Shown: one piece after another, positions 1 through 10,292 of the stretch
How positions within the stretch are numbered: the stretch's first letter is position 1
Layout of the letters: every line of letters starts with the position of its first letter
Assembly: GCA_914767885.1 (NCBI GenBank)
Contig: CAJZBQ010000024.1
Location: forward strand, 496,001 to 560,000
From: Blepharisma stoltei
Taxonomy: Eukaryota > Ciliophora > Heterotrichea > Heterotrichida > Blepharismidae
DNA: 64,000 bases
Direction: 5' to 3'
The notes under the pieces: generated by a model
Told to the model about the DNA's origin: nothing
What the model saw: the letters and a program-made list of their open reading frames with translations, nothing else
Databases searched by the model: none
Program-made: the position numbers and the translations under genes

Positions 1-3000
1 TTGCTTTCGAGGAACCGCTTTGAGTAGGTATGATTGGCTCAATTCTTGTTATAGGGCTATTTTGCTGTACAGGAGAAGCCGTCTGCTCTATTTTCTGCTT
101 TTTAACTGGCTTAGATCTATCAGGCTGATTAAGTTTATCTTTACTGATTGTCAGTGTTACAAGTGGCACCCCATCAAAAATTCTTTTAATAACTTTTGGC
201 TCTTTCAACTCTTTTGGTTCTATATAAGTAAGCTGGTCTGGCTTTATTTCCCCTTCTAATAGCTTTAGGGAAAATCCTTCATAATTTTGAAGCCTTCTTA
301 TAATTCTCAAAATGTTTTCAATAGCCTTTTTATATCTCCCTTCTTGAGAATAGGCCCTAAATGCAATTTCTTCAATTTTTGTTGCAATTCGATTCATTTT
401 TTCTTCCTTATTATCCCACACAAAGTTAATGTCGCTCATGATTTTTTGTAAAATTTCTTTTACATTATTTTTCCTGACAAATTCAATGTCTTGAACTTCC
501 TCATTTGGTCTTTTGCTCGGAATTAAATCGCCTTCTGCATTATCTGCTTTTCCTCCTCCACTTAAATTTATTCTTGTTTTATGCTCTATAATAGAATGTG
601 CTAAATCAAAAGGCAATTTTTCTGTTTCATTTTCAATTTCTATGATTTCTTCAAGCGTTCGGCAGCAGGACAGTCTTTCCTTGAACTTTTCTCCTTTATT
701 TATTAAATTTTCTAGCTTGTCAAGATCTGCAAATAAGCTTGGCTCTTTCATTTGTTTGCCTTCATTAAACCATCCAACTAGAATAGAAAAATTGACTTTG
801 TGGATTTGAGCAAGTTTTACTTTGAGTTTCCAGATTTTAACTCTAATGACTTTTTCGTCTTGCCCCATATGGATTTTTAAGCTTGTTAGTCTCCCGCTGA
901 TTGAATTTAATTGGTCAAGAGTGACATTTTGGCTATCTAAAATGCTGGCTGCTTCAGATAGAATCTGCTTTCCATAATCTAATTCAGCTATAATATCTTC
1001 TGCATCTTCTATTCTGGCATCAGCATGCTTATAATCATTCAAAAACTGCTCAACTTTTGTCCTTTCAATTTTATTTTTGCCTGAATACTCTTTAAGTATT
1101 TTCATCCTTGTAGCAAGGGTTGCAGTCTTCTCAATTATGGACTTGAGCTGAGATGAAATTTCTGGCATAGACACAGGGATTTTCATCAAATCATTTTGCA
1201 GTTCTTTAAATTCTTGGACGAACACTTTGTTTTGTATCATGCTTTTGAACTTTTCATCAAAATTTTTACACTGTTCAATCAGATCTTTCACATAAGCCTC
1301 TTGAGAAATACTTATTTTGCAATTTACTACCTGCTCATATAACAGCTCTAGTTCTTCAAGGTTAATTGGTTTTATTTCTGCAGCTGGATCAAAGCTCTTA
1401 ATCTTTTCGACGTCTTCTTCAATTTGGATTCTCAGCGACTGCTGCCTTCTTAGCCTGTCAAGTGTAAATGCGTCTAAATACTCTTTATTTAAATATTCTA
1501 TCGAAGCAAATAAGTCGTCTCATTCTTCCTGAGGGATTTTTCCTTTCTGCTGGAGAATTCTTTGCCCTGAAAAGTTTCACTCATAGCTGCACAACTTTTT
1601 TCCATAGTCGTCAGTTTCTATATAGACTTCAAAACAATACTCTTTAACTATTTTATAAAACTCTTCAAATGCTGCTGTTTTTCTGAATTCATCGTATTTT
1701 TTCTTACAGGCTGCTAATAAATTTTCATAAGGGTGCTTTTCAAAAAAGTGGCGCTCCTCACCCAATCATTTTTCAAGTTTGGTTAAATCTGATTCCATTA
1801 TGGAAACTTCTTCTTTACAGCAGGTTCTTAAATTTTTGGCAAGCTGAAGAAGCTCTTTTAACTGCTGAGAATTTGGCTTTGGTTTGTCTCTTAGATTTTT
1901 TAAATAATGCTGAATGTTCAAGCTTTGGCTGCTAAAAAGTTTTCTAGCTGAAAAATAAAATGTGTATTTATAAAGCCATTGCTCATAGGCAAAAATCTCT
2001 TCTGTAAGCATTTTCAATGCTGGGACGTCATTAGGGATTCCCATTGAAATTGCTTCTTGATTAGCTTCATACAATCTGTCAATTGAAGGCTTTGAGTTAC
2101 CTTTAAAAATTTTATCAGTACTCAAGCACCAATCTATTCATTTATCTCATAAAAGAAGTTTATTGTACTTTTCAGGTATAATAATGCCATGTTTTTCAAG
2201 TCTATCTTTATATAAATTGATATTTCTCTGCAACTCAGTCATGCTTTCTGAAATTATTGCACTGACGTCTTGTTCTGATAGACTATCGAAATATTTCAGC
2301 GCTTCTTCAACTTCTTCCATAATTCCATTGAATATAGCTAATGATTGAGGGTGGTAATTTTTTAGGAGTTTAGCTTTTTGTGATAAGTCTTGGAGCTGCT
2401 CAACTGTAATTTCATCGCACATTTCGAATCTTTGAAACTCCAATTCCCACAGTCTGAAGGCTAAATCTTCAAGCATCTTTTCAGCTTGTGGATCTATGCA
2501 GCCAATTTTTATACCTCTGTTTACTATATTCCTAAGGACTTCGATTTCACTTGTCTTTTTTCTTTTGTTTGAAGAGTCTTGGCTTTCTAGTTCATTCAAG
2601 GCTTCTCTGGTTTGCTCCATCCATTTGAGTGATTTGATTTTATCTTCTAGCATTTGTTTTTCTTCTAGCAAATCTGTCCTTGCATTTTTTATTTCATCAA
2701 GGACTTTGGAGTATTCAGAGTTTGGATCGGTAAAGCTCCCTTCAAGTGTTTCCTTGACTTTTGCTTTTAATTCTTGTGCGCACTGCAATTTATTTTGTAC
2801 AGCTACAATAAACTCGTCATCAGCTCCGTATTTTTCTGCATCTTGCAGAAGTATGACTAGATCTTCTTCTTTATGCTTCTTATGCAAAATTTCGCTTATT
2901 TTTTTGTTAATTCCTGCCCTTTTCTCTAGTACATCATACTCTGGGAAATGGCAAATAATTGATTTCCCTTCCCTGAGTAGATGATTAAGTCTTTGAGGTG

Positions 3001-5052
3001 TAACTTTTGTCACAATAGCCGCCTGTGCATTAGTCTGCCATATGCAAGCTTCATTTACTTTAATTAGCAGCTGAGTTGTGATTTCTTTTACGTTGATTTT
3101 TGAATCAATCTGGGTTTCTCCATATCTTATGTGTTGCTTAATTTCCTCATATGATGGGGGTGCTTTATTTTCGCTCCCATTGGTATAGCTCTCTGTTTTG
3201 GAATTCCAGTCAGAAAAAAGAGTCCAAACTTCTTTAGCTTTAAGCATATAAGGAGTTTGAATAGTCAGTAGCGACATATCTTCTATTAGTCGCTGAAGTT
3301 CTTGAGCATTGTAAGGCATTTCCAAGTGAGAAAACTTTTTATCTCAGGCTTCTGCTGCTGATAATTCTTCTTTGATTATTTTTATTTCAGCTGGAAGCTG
3401 GAATGGCAATTGTTTTGCTTTATCTAAACAGCAATTTACGTCTAAAACTGTCAATTTATCTTCTAGCTCCTCCTCTTTATGAGCGATAAAATTTCGCGTA
3501 CTTTTTAAACAGTGCATTTTTTAAAAGCATTTTGTATTGAATTTGTAAAAGAAAATTATAATTTGATTTTTAAAATTTATTATTAAAAATTGAAGGCGTC
3601 AAGAATAGATCATTAATTTTATAAAAATATTTTACACGCGCCTAAAGGGGCTAATTTTCCTAGAAAGTAGTATTTTCCAATGGTATTACTCTAGGCGAGT
3701 AAGGAACTTGTTTGGCTTTTTGCTAATGACTCTCTTATTGTGTTAAATCAATCATTACATTCTTCAATTAATAAGTGTAATTGATGGACTAAATTATGAT
3801 TTGGCATAATATTAAGCATTTCATCATATAGAGCTTTAGCAGAACTCAGAGTAAACTCATGCGAGCTTTGCACCATGGTTTTAATTTTTTTTAAATTCTC
3901 ATATTTGCGCAATTTCACTGCCAAGTTATTGAAATCCGGAATGTTTAGTCCTATTGATTTAGATTCATCAATAATTCCTTTGACTTGAATCGCTTCCTCA
4001 TCTGTTAGCTCTCTTTCAATTCCAAAATTAAAATCCTTTAATTTTGAAGTTAAAAATCTAATTTTATTCGATTTTTCTTTAAGATCAGCGATTTCCTGTA
4101 TATAAAAAGGAAGATTCTTTGTCATTTCTATAATTTCATCGAAATTTTCATTGCTTAATTTTCCTTCAGAAAATTCTAGAGCTCTCTTATAGGCTAAATT
4201 AGCAATAAGCAATCAATCTCCCAAATTTAAATTCACAAGGCAATTAGGCATTTTTATAGTAACTTTTGTCCCCGTGACGATTTCCTTTACCAGCTTTTTC
4301 TTAACCTTGGATCATTGGTCACAAAATTTACAGATATAGTCCTCAATAGTTTTTCCTAATGTTTCAGGGATCCCTACACAATCTCCATGGTATAATGTGC
4401 AACATATATCGCAGCGTATCATATATTTAGTGCCTTCTAGGTATCTTTTCCCACAAAAGCAGTGTATTTCTTGGCCAATTTTGTGTTCTTCACATAAAAT
4501 TTCTCCTGCCCCTCTCAGCAATATTTTTGGATTCCATTTATTCCTCTGCAGCATGCAGATTAGGTGAGCTCTTTTGTCGCATTCTGTACATTTAATAGTG
4601 CCAATGCTCAATTCTTTGCATTCCTCACAATAAGTTTCTGGAATTTCGCTATTTTGCTCAACTATACGCATTCTCTGCCAATCAGCAATTCTGAAGCAGT
4701 CTGTAAACAATGCACACGTCACATGCACCCAAAATCTGCCGCATTTTTTTAAAGCTCCATTGGTTTGGTGGCAAACTCTGCAGGATAAGGTGATAGTGGG
4801 CCCTACTTCCATGCAGCGATCACAATAGAAGGTTTCGTTTGAGGAAGTCAGCCCATAGCAGGCTCTGTGAACTGTAAGATTGCAGGTTCTGCAGGAATGT
4901 AAAGGGATGCTTAGCTCAGGCTTGATTGAGCTTGAGGATTCTTTGCTTCAGCAAACGTGGCAGCAATTATTTGTGGAGGGAAAAGTGGGAGAGGGCTTGC
5001 TGTGGCTTGAAAGTGTTTTGGAAACATTCTTACCCGGATTTCCTGTAGCCAT
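1..5052 (-). CDS. Multi-PHD chromatin protein with PLU-1-like and TFIIS-central-like domains (partial)
   Basis: Probable chromatin reader or transcription factor. Translation with UGA=Trp from the ATG at 5052 gives a PHD finger (CHVC at residue ~32, CRTC, HRACYG), an extended PHD (CRVC..GALKKCG..WVHVTCALF, residues ~90-150) and a third PHD (~198-245), the JADE/BRPF-like order. Long helical repeats rich in Trp/Leu follow and resemble the PLU-1 region of KDM5 proteins. The segment encoded by ~520-230 resembles the TFIIS central domain (IATKIEEIAFRAY, YKKAIENILR, LLEGEIKPDQL). The frame runs off the left edge. Between 3701 and 3506 there are stops; excising TA(3506)..TA(3700) joins the halves in frame (SSL|KSTRNF). 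If that join is wrong there are two genes, the second starting at ATG 3517. No JmjC domain is visible. At least ~1,600 residues. Confidence 0.68.
3506..3701. mobile_element. Putative IES within the PHD gene, containing a short TIR element
   Basis: TA-bounded AT-rich interval of about 195 bp; removal fuses the two halves of the PHD/PLU-1 gene in frame. Nested inside, 3633-3701 is a compact ~67-bp unit whose ends are inverted repeats (ACGCGCCTAAA versus TCTAGGCGAGT, 9 of 11 complementary), itself bounded by TA. The outer boundary is inferred from frame only. Confidence 0.45.
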
Positions 5053-5289
5053 TTATACAAATATTTATTTAGATCGGGGCATTTGCGATTTTGGATGATA
5101 ATGTGCAAAGAAAAGAGCATTGAAAGAGAAAGAAAAAAGTGATAAAAATAAAACAATATAAAAAGGAAATTTAATAAACTGGGTTGGAGGTAAAGACGCA
5201 GATCGAAGATATAATGATATTTTTAATAATATTTTAAATATTAAATGGCTTAGCTATTTATAAAGAATAATCCTTTAAGTTTAATGAAA

Positions 5290-5567
5290 TTCTCTCGCAC
5301 ATTCAGCCTTCTAAGTCTTCTTTGCTTGAGGTTCAGCTACGATAACAATCTGAACAACGGTAGGTGAACCGCCTAACCGTTGAACCATTAAAGTTATCAA
5401 CCCTTTCAGACTTCTTTGGTCAGTGCCATCTGAAGCACTGACTACTTCTCTTCAAGCCGAGACTCTCAAGAAGTTCGACTTCTCTCACTGAGCTCGGTAT
5501 ATGGGTCCAGCCTGGTGGATCAGGACTAGGGACCCATCCCTAACTGCCATTTAAAATATTGTAAAGT
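5290..5567 (+). mobile_element. SINE-like GC-rich repeat (family shared with 9435-9733)
   Basis: A GC-richer block in AT-rich intergenic DNA. Roughly 200 bp align with the insertion at 9435-9733 (shared AACAACGGTAGGTG, GAGACTCTCAAGA, CTAACTG..ATTT). It ends with GCCATTTAAAATATTG, the tail type seen on other insertions here. Possible flanking repeats are weak, so the boundaries are approximate. Nothing else was seen between 5053 and this block. Confidence 0.6.
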
Positions 5568-5586
5568 TAATTAAAGCAATTTTTAA

Positions 5587-5887
5587 TAACCCCTCCTTTA
5601 AATTGGAACAATAAATAGGTAAAATTTCCATTTTTTAGATATTTTAACCCACTTTAAATTGGAACAAATTTTTTTAATACGAAATTCTTATATATGTAAA
5701 AAATATTAATCTTAATAAAATTAGTTTTGAACTAATTTAATGTAAAAAGTTCAACTAGAATATTATTTAGACAGTTTACACTAAATAGATTAAATTTTAA
5801 AATTAATTCTGCATAAAAATCAAATAAAATTCAAAGTATTGCGTTGAATTTTTATTTTTTAAAAATTTGTAGTTGTTATAGGGAGTA
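5587..5887 (+). mobile_element. Second MITE family (TTTAAATTGGAACA type), intergenic
   Basis: TA-bounded AT-rich element upstream of the PG-rich repeat gene. It begins TAACCCCTCCTTTAAATTGG, repeats CTTTAAATTGGAACAAA about 70 bp in, and ends TATAGGGAGTAAG. The element at 11370-11687 carries the same paired motif at its opposite end in reverse orientation, which defines a family distinct from the CTCCGTGAGCGAAC MITEs. Confidence 0.55.
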
Positions 5888-5932
5888 AGAAATATTTCCA
5901 CAGAAATTGAAATATCTATTAAATAATAAAGC

Positions 5933-8396
5933 ATGGCATTTTATACTAACTTCCCCTCATGAGAACAAAACCATTAAAAAATCAATATTTTTTGCTCACC
6001 CTTCTCGATCGAACAAAACATTTTTATGGAAAAAAATTTGATATATAAGTGATAATTTTTATAATGAAATCTCTAGCTAATTTTGTTTAATTTTAAACAA
6101 ATTGCATTTTAAAAATAAATTTTGCAAATTCAATAAATGTTTTGCATTCCAATTTTTGTAAATTTGGATTTTTATAAATTTCGACCAAAAAATATTTACA
6201 TAAAATTTATATATAATTTTTTTAAAAAAACAATTAACCTCTCCGTAAACGAACAAAATATTTTTGTTCGCTCATAGAAATGGGAGTAAGGAGGAAAGAA
6301 TCCCTACATACTTGGGAACTCCTAATCTCATTGGGCCAGGAGCCTATATTTATCCTAATAAGTCAGAAGTCCAAGAGTCTTATGCACCCTTTTTAAGTAC
6401 CACTCTCAGAGATACAATGAAAGTGCAAATCTCAAGTCCAGGCCCTGGGAGTTATTTCAATCCAGAATGAAGCTCATACTATCTTCAAGGGAAAAAGCAG
6501 CCCAATAAAGCCTCACATATGTTTGCAAGCCATATCAAAAGGATTCCACACAAAGAGCCAGAAGATGGTCCTGGCCCAGGAACTTATGAGCTTTCACCAA
6601 AAAGAAGAAAAAAACCGAATATCAATGCGAGAACGCACAAACTGCCAAAATTGACCAAAAACTTTTCTTTTCCGTCAATTCCTATAAGATCTAATGGCGA
6701 AGGTTATGATGAGTTACCAAATGGAGAACTGGTCCCACACAAAAATTCTGATAAGAATCTTGATGAATCATCAATTGGTCCAGGACACTATGCTTTATGT
6801 TTAATTAGATTTATTAAAATGCTCATTGCAATACCCAAAGGTCTGTCTCCTTAGTAACGCTTCCCAGCATCATAGAGGTTGCTCCTGCCGGATGAGAGCC
6901 TATGGTTGTAAAGAGTTGTCACCGTATCGCATGCCAAAATAGGTAGTCTGCTATCGAAAATTCAAAAGGTTGAATTTCTGTCCAACCCTCAGCTCAAATG
7001 GAAACTCGAAGAGACCAGGCTGAAACTTCTGGCATCGCGCTGGGAAATAATCCTGCTATTCAAGATATTCAACTGTCAGAGTTAAGAGGTTTAGACGATT
7101 GGCCACGCCATTTTAGTGTATATCCAGGACATTACAACCCTATATTTTCTAACGAAAACTCAGCAAACCTCGGAACAGAATGATATAAATACAACTCAAA
7201 GCGAAATATGTTTGTCAATCACAATTCAACTCCAGGGCCTGGAAGCTATCTCTATAAAAGCAAGCTATTTGAAGATGCTAATAAGCATAAAAGCGCTTTT
7301 ATAAGCAAAGTAAGAAGAGGCTGCTATATTCCTGAGAGGTCAAAAAGCCAAGAATTATCTGAAGATGACGCTGAAGAAGAGCTAGAAAGCATTCCAGGCC
7401 CAGGCTATTACTTCAATCAAGACTCATATACAAGCTTTCCGAAGAAAACACTTCCAAGAATGTTTCAATATTTTGGCAGCAGATGTGTGAGATTTAAAAG
7501 CCAAAATATTAAAAAAGAAGAAAGCAAAAGATACTATGATAAGAAGGTTATTACAAAGCCAGCAAAGAAAAATGCACCATTTGATACGAATTCTAGAAGA
7601 TTTAATTATGAGATCGAAATCAGCCCTGGACCTGGAAGCTACAATGATGAAGTAAATCTCGGGTATACGAAAATTGAGAATAAACAGGGAGCATTTGGAA
7701 GCACAGAAAAAAGATTTATTGAGTCTAATAATCTTGATCTGCCTGGGCCTGGAGCATATTCTGTTGAATTAGCTCAAAAATCAAAGCAAAGTAAATCATC
7801 GTTGTCAAAGCTTTCACCATCTTTTGCGAGCAGGGTAAAAAGAGAATCTTTTGGACCTGATTTTGAAACTCCACCGCCTGGACAATATATTTCAAGAGCA
7901 GATATGGCTGGCCTTGTCTCCTTCACTCAGATAATTTTATTTTAAAATAAAGAGGAAAAAGAAAATGGCAAATTTATCATTATAGATTTGAAATTTCAAG
8001 TAGATTTTGGCAGTTTCATCCAAATTGATAACTGTGAGGTCGGGTCAAAAAGCTATAGCCGTGCTCTCGATATATAAAATAAATGATTTATGGAGCAAAA
8101 AAAGCAACCAAGCCTCAAGTCCAAAGCTAGTAAAGTCTTATGGGAATAAAAGTGTTCCAATTGGCTTTAATTCAAAGATAGAAAGGTTTAAAGAAGCAAA
8201 GGATACGACAATTGGGCCAGGATTTTATGACCCTGATTGCATGCTTCTATATAATGGATCAAGAGTTGTGATTTCAAAAGGAAACCGATTTGATTATAAA
8301 GTCCATGAAGAACTTCCTGGGCCCGGCCATTATGATGATGCAACTGCAGATAAAGCTTGGAATAGGCAATCATTTAATGTAAATTACATCAATTAA
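5933..8396 (+). CDS. Sperm-tail PG-rich repeat (STPGR/SHIPPO-like) protein
   Basis: Likely axonemal or microtubule-associated protein. The sequence carries repeated PGPGxY motifs (GPGAYIY, SPGPGSYFN, GPGPGTYE, IGPGHY, TPGPGSYLY, IPGPGYYF, SPGPGSYND, LPGPGAYS, IGPGFYD, LPGPGHYDD), the signature of sperm-tail PG-rich repeat proteins. The real start, ATG 5933, becomes visible only after excising the MITE 5947-6288, giving M-A-F-Y-T-K-E-E-R. A SINE-like element (6791-7122) interrupts a GPGHY repeat, and a further ~180-nt insertion with in-frame stops lies around 7890-8073; its exact ends are unresolved. UGA encodes Trp at several sites (for example 6468 and 7180). The stop is TAA at 8394. Confidence 0.85.
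5947..6288 (+). mobile_element. MITE/IES in codon 5 of the STPGR gene
   Basis: Starts TAACTTCCCCTCATGAGAAC and ends GAAATGGGAGTAA. The core ATAATGAAATCTCTAGCTAA, common to the family, is present. Excision between the two TA dinucleotides joins ACT|AAG and opens the frame from ATG 5933. Confidence 0.88.
6791..7122 (+). mobile_element. SINE-like insertion with 12-bp direct repeats in the STPGR gene
   Basis: Flanked by TCCAGGACACTA (6779-6790) and TCCAGGACATTA (7123-7134), a 12-bp duplication with one mismatch that encodes the PG-H-Y repeat. The insert is ~332 bp, GC-richer, has stops in frame and ends with CGCCATTTTAGTG. Removing it plus one repeat copy restores an intact PG repeat. Confidence 0.82.
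7890..8073. mobile_element. Unresolved insertion (~180 bp) in the STPGR gene
   Basis: The coding frame ending ..PPPGQY breaks after ~7893 (TAA at 7943) and coding resumes by ~8075 (..NDLWSKKS). Both sides contain TATAT, and joining there gives an open frame. The precise boundary and element type are not determined. Confidence 0.4.
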
Positions 8397-8413
8397 TTTA
8401 TAATTAAATTACT

Positions 8414-8706
8414 TACCCCCACAAAAAATTTCATTGAGAAAGCCCCTATTTTCGACTAAAAACCACCATCAAGGAGTGATCAAAAAAATTTTCTATATAA
8501 AAATTCTTTATGAAAAATTATTTTGATATGCAAGATATAATGAAATCTCTAGCTAATTCTGTCGAATTTTAAGTAGATTGCATTTAAAAACACAAATTTT
8601 ATAAATTATTTAAACTTCGCTTTCCAATGTTTACGATTTGGAATTTTTTTAAAAACTTATGAGAAAAAATTACCCACTCCTTCACTAAAAAATTTTTTTA
8701 TACACT
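8414..8706 (+). mobile_element. Decayed MITE, CTCCGTGAGCGAAC family, intergenic
   Basis: Contains the family core ATAATGAAATCTCTAGCTAATTC and a degenerate left end (CTTACCCCCAC). The right end merges into the next MITE at 8710. No coding potential. Confidence 0.6.
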
Positions 8707-8709
8707 CAC

Positions 8710-9053
8710 TAACTTCCTCCCCTCCGTGAGTGGACAAAAAAATTTTGTTCATCACGGAGGGGGTTAATTTTTTTTTAAAACAATTTATATATAAATTTTA
8801 TAAACAATTTTTTTTTCGAAATTTAAAAAATTTTCCTAATTTGCAAAAATTAGAAATAAATATTAATTTAATTTATAAAATTTATTTTTTAAAACGCAAT
8901 TTGTTTTAAATTAAACAGAATTAGCTCAAGATTTCATTATAATAATTATCATTTATATATCAATTTTTTTTTCATAAAAAATTTTTGCTCACACACGGAG
9001 GGTGATTTTTGGGATTTTTCTAATGGTTTTGTTCACTCATGGAGGGGGGAGTA
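8710..9053 (-). mobile_element. MITE, CTCCGTGAGCGAAC family, intergenic
   Basis: Inverted orientation. Left end TAACTTCCTCCCCTCCGTGAG with a hairpin-forming pair, right end ATGGAGGGGGGAGTAAG. Tail to tail with 8414-8706; together they fill most of the gap between the STPGR and IQ genes. Confidence 0.82.
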
Positions 9054-9252
9054 AGAGGGTTAATTAATTTCCACTATACGTAAAGGTGAAATTTTTCCTG
9101 TGAGCCATAAATTTGTACAGAGAAAAAAAATTCGTTTTTTGCTTCTTCTTAAAGAAGCAATAGCCCTTAGGCGTTTCAGAAAATTTATTTATAATCTATT
9201 TTAGCTCATTCAGCGTCAAATAAATCAAGCTATTTAATTCTTAAATAACGTT

Positions 9253-9881
9253 TTAAAATGTAGTTGCCCTTTTAGCGTTTGTTCCATTACTGCCACTTGA
9301 ACGTACAACTGTATTGTTGCTTTTTTGGTTTCTTTTCAAGTTTCCACTCTTAGTGGTATGATAGATTTCTTTCGCCTTCCTTCTTTCTATGTATCCTCGT
9401 AAAACGCCTTGCAATTTTATAGCATCGTCTAAATCTAAGTTTAATTAAGTTTGAGTTTAAGTTTAATTGAATTACTCTTGGATACAGTCTCCTTGTTTGA
9501 GGTCCTTGATTAATAGCTCTAAACAACGGTAGGTGGACCGGCCTAGCCGTCGAACCGTTAATGTTAACAAGTCCGTTAAGACTTCTCTGGCCAGTATCAG
9601 ACTCAGCACTGACTTGTCCACTCTCTTTCGAGACTCTCAAGAGCAAGACCTCTATCACTAAGCTCGAAAATAGGACCCTGACCTGCAGAGCAGGAGTTAG
9701 GACTATCTCTAACTGACATTTTTAATATTGTGCCGTCTAAATTAATCTGAATGTCTCGCTTCTTTTTCTTGTGTTTCCTGTGTTTCTTAGGCTCAATTGG
9801 ATCAGCATGCCCAGATGTATTTAGTCTAATCTGGTTCTCTTCAGTCGATTGATCTCTTAAGCAAGTGCAGTTTAACCCCAT
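9253..9881 (-). CDS. Small putatively acylated IQ-motif protein
   Basis: Probable calmodulin-binding membrane-anchored protein of about 110 residues. The N-terminus MGLNCTC fits N-myristoylation plus palmitoylation, followed by a basic KKHRKHKKKKR stretch. A SINE-like element (9435-9733) splits the gene. Joining at its direct repeat gives INLD|DAIKLQ and completes an IQ motif (LQGVLRGYIERR, pattern [IL]QxxxRGxxxR). A Ser/Asn-rich tail follows, with stop TAA at 9253-9255. The halves were read separately and the join is inferred from the duplication and frame. Family not recognised. Confidence 0.7.
9435..9733 (+). mobile_element. SINE-like insertion with CGTCTAAAT direct repeats
   Basis: A ~299-bp GC-richer block between CGTCTAAAT (9426-9434) and CGTCTAAAT (9734-9742). 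Related to 5290-5567. It ends GACATTTTTAATATTG. The direct repeat contains TA. Confidence 0.78.
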
Positions 9882-10292
9882 ATAATATTTTTATTACTAA
9901 CTTAAAGATGACCTATAAAGAGACTTAGAAAGAAATGCTCATTACTTTCACATGTATGAGAGATATGGTCTTGAAGAGCATGCTGGAGAAAAAATTCTTC
10001 TTTACAGAGTTTGTTTGAAGATAAGTAAGAGATTTATATTTTGTCTGAATAAAAATTTTACCATTAAGTCCAGATATCTTGAACAGCAGCCTATTTAATT
10101 GCAAGAAACCTATCTAATTGTCCTCTGGAGATTAATTTTATGAAATTAAATTGTTAGAAATATTCATTATTTAAAGGGTTATAAAGAAGCAACATTTCAA
10201 TGTCAATTTACTACAACAAAGTTAAATCAATATTTAATCACAAAGAATTTTGTATTTATAATTAATATCATAAATAAAAGTCGGAAATGCTT
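9882..10292. other. Intergenic, nothing recognised
   Basis: AT-rich DNA between the start of the IQ gene and the stop of the MORN gene, both on the minus strand. No long open frame, family repeat or RNA gene was recognised. Confidence 0.5.

Noticed and set aside
1-1532. Plus-strand open frames of 70-100 codons near the left edge
   Set aside because: They are shadows of the minus-strand PHD/TFIIS-like gene, which is open throughout with UGA as Trp.
4911-5156. A separate minus-strand protein of ~80 residues
   Set aside because: It lies in a different frame from the PHD finger; the frame starting at 5052 completes the CxxC..CxxC zinc ligands and is clearly the real one.
5290-5567. tRNA- or 5S-derived RNA gene within the GC-rich repeats
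   Set aside because: Loose A/B-box-like strings occur, but no cloverleaf or complete internal promoter could be drawn.
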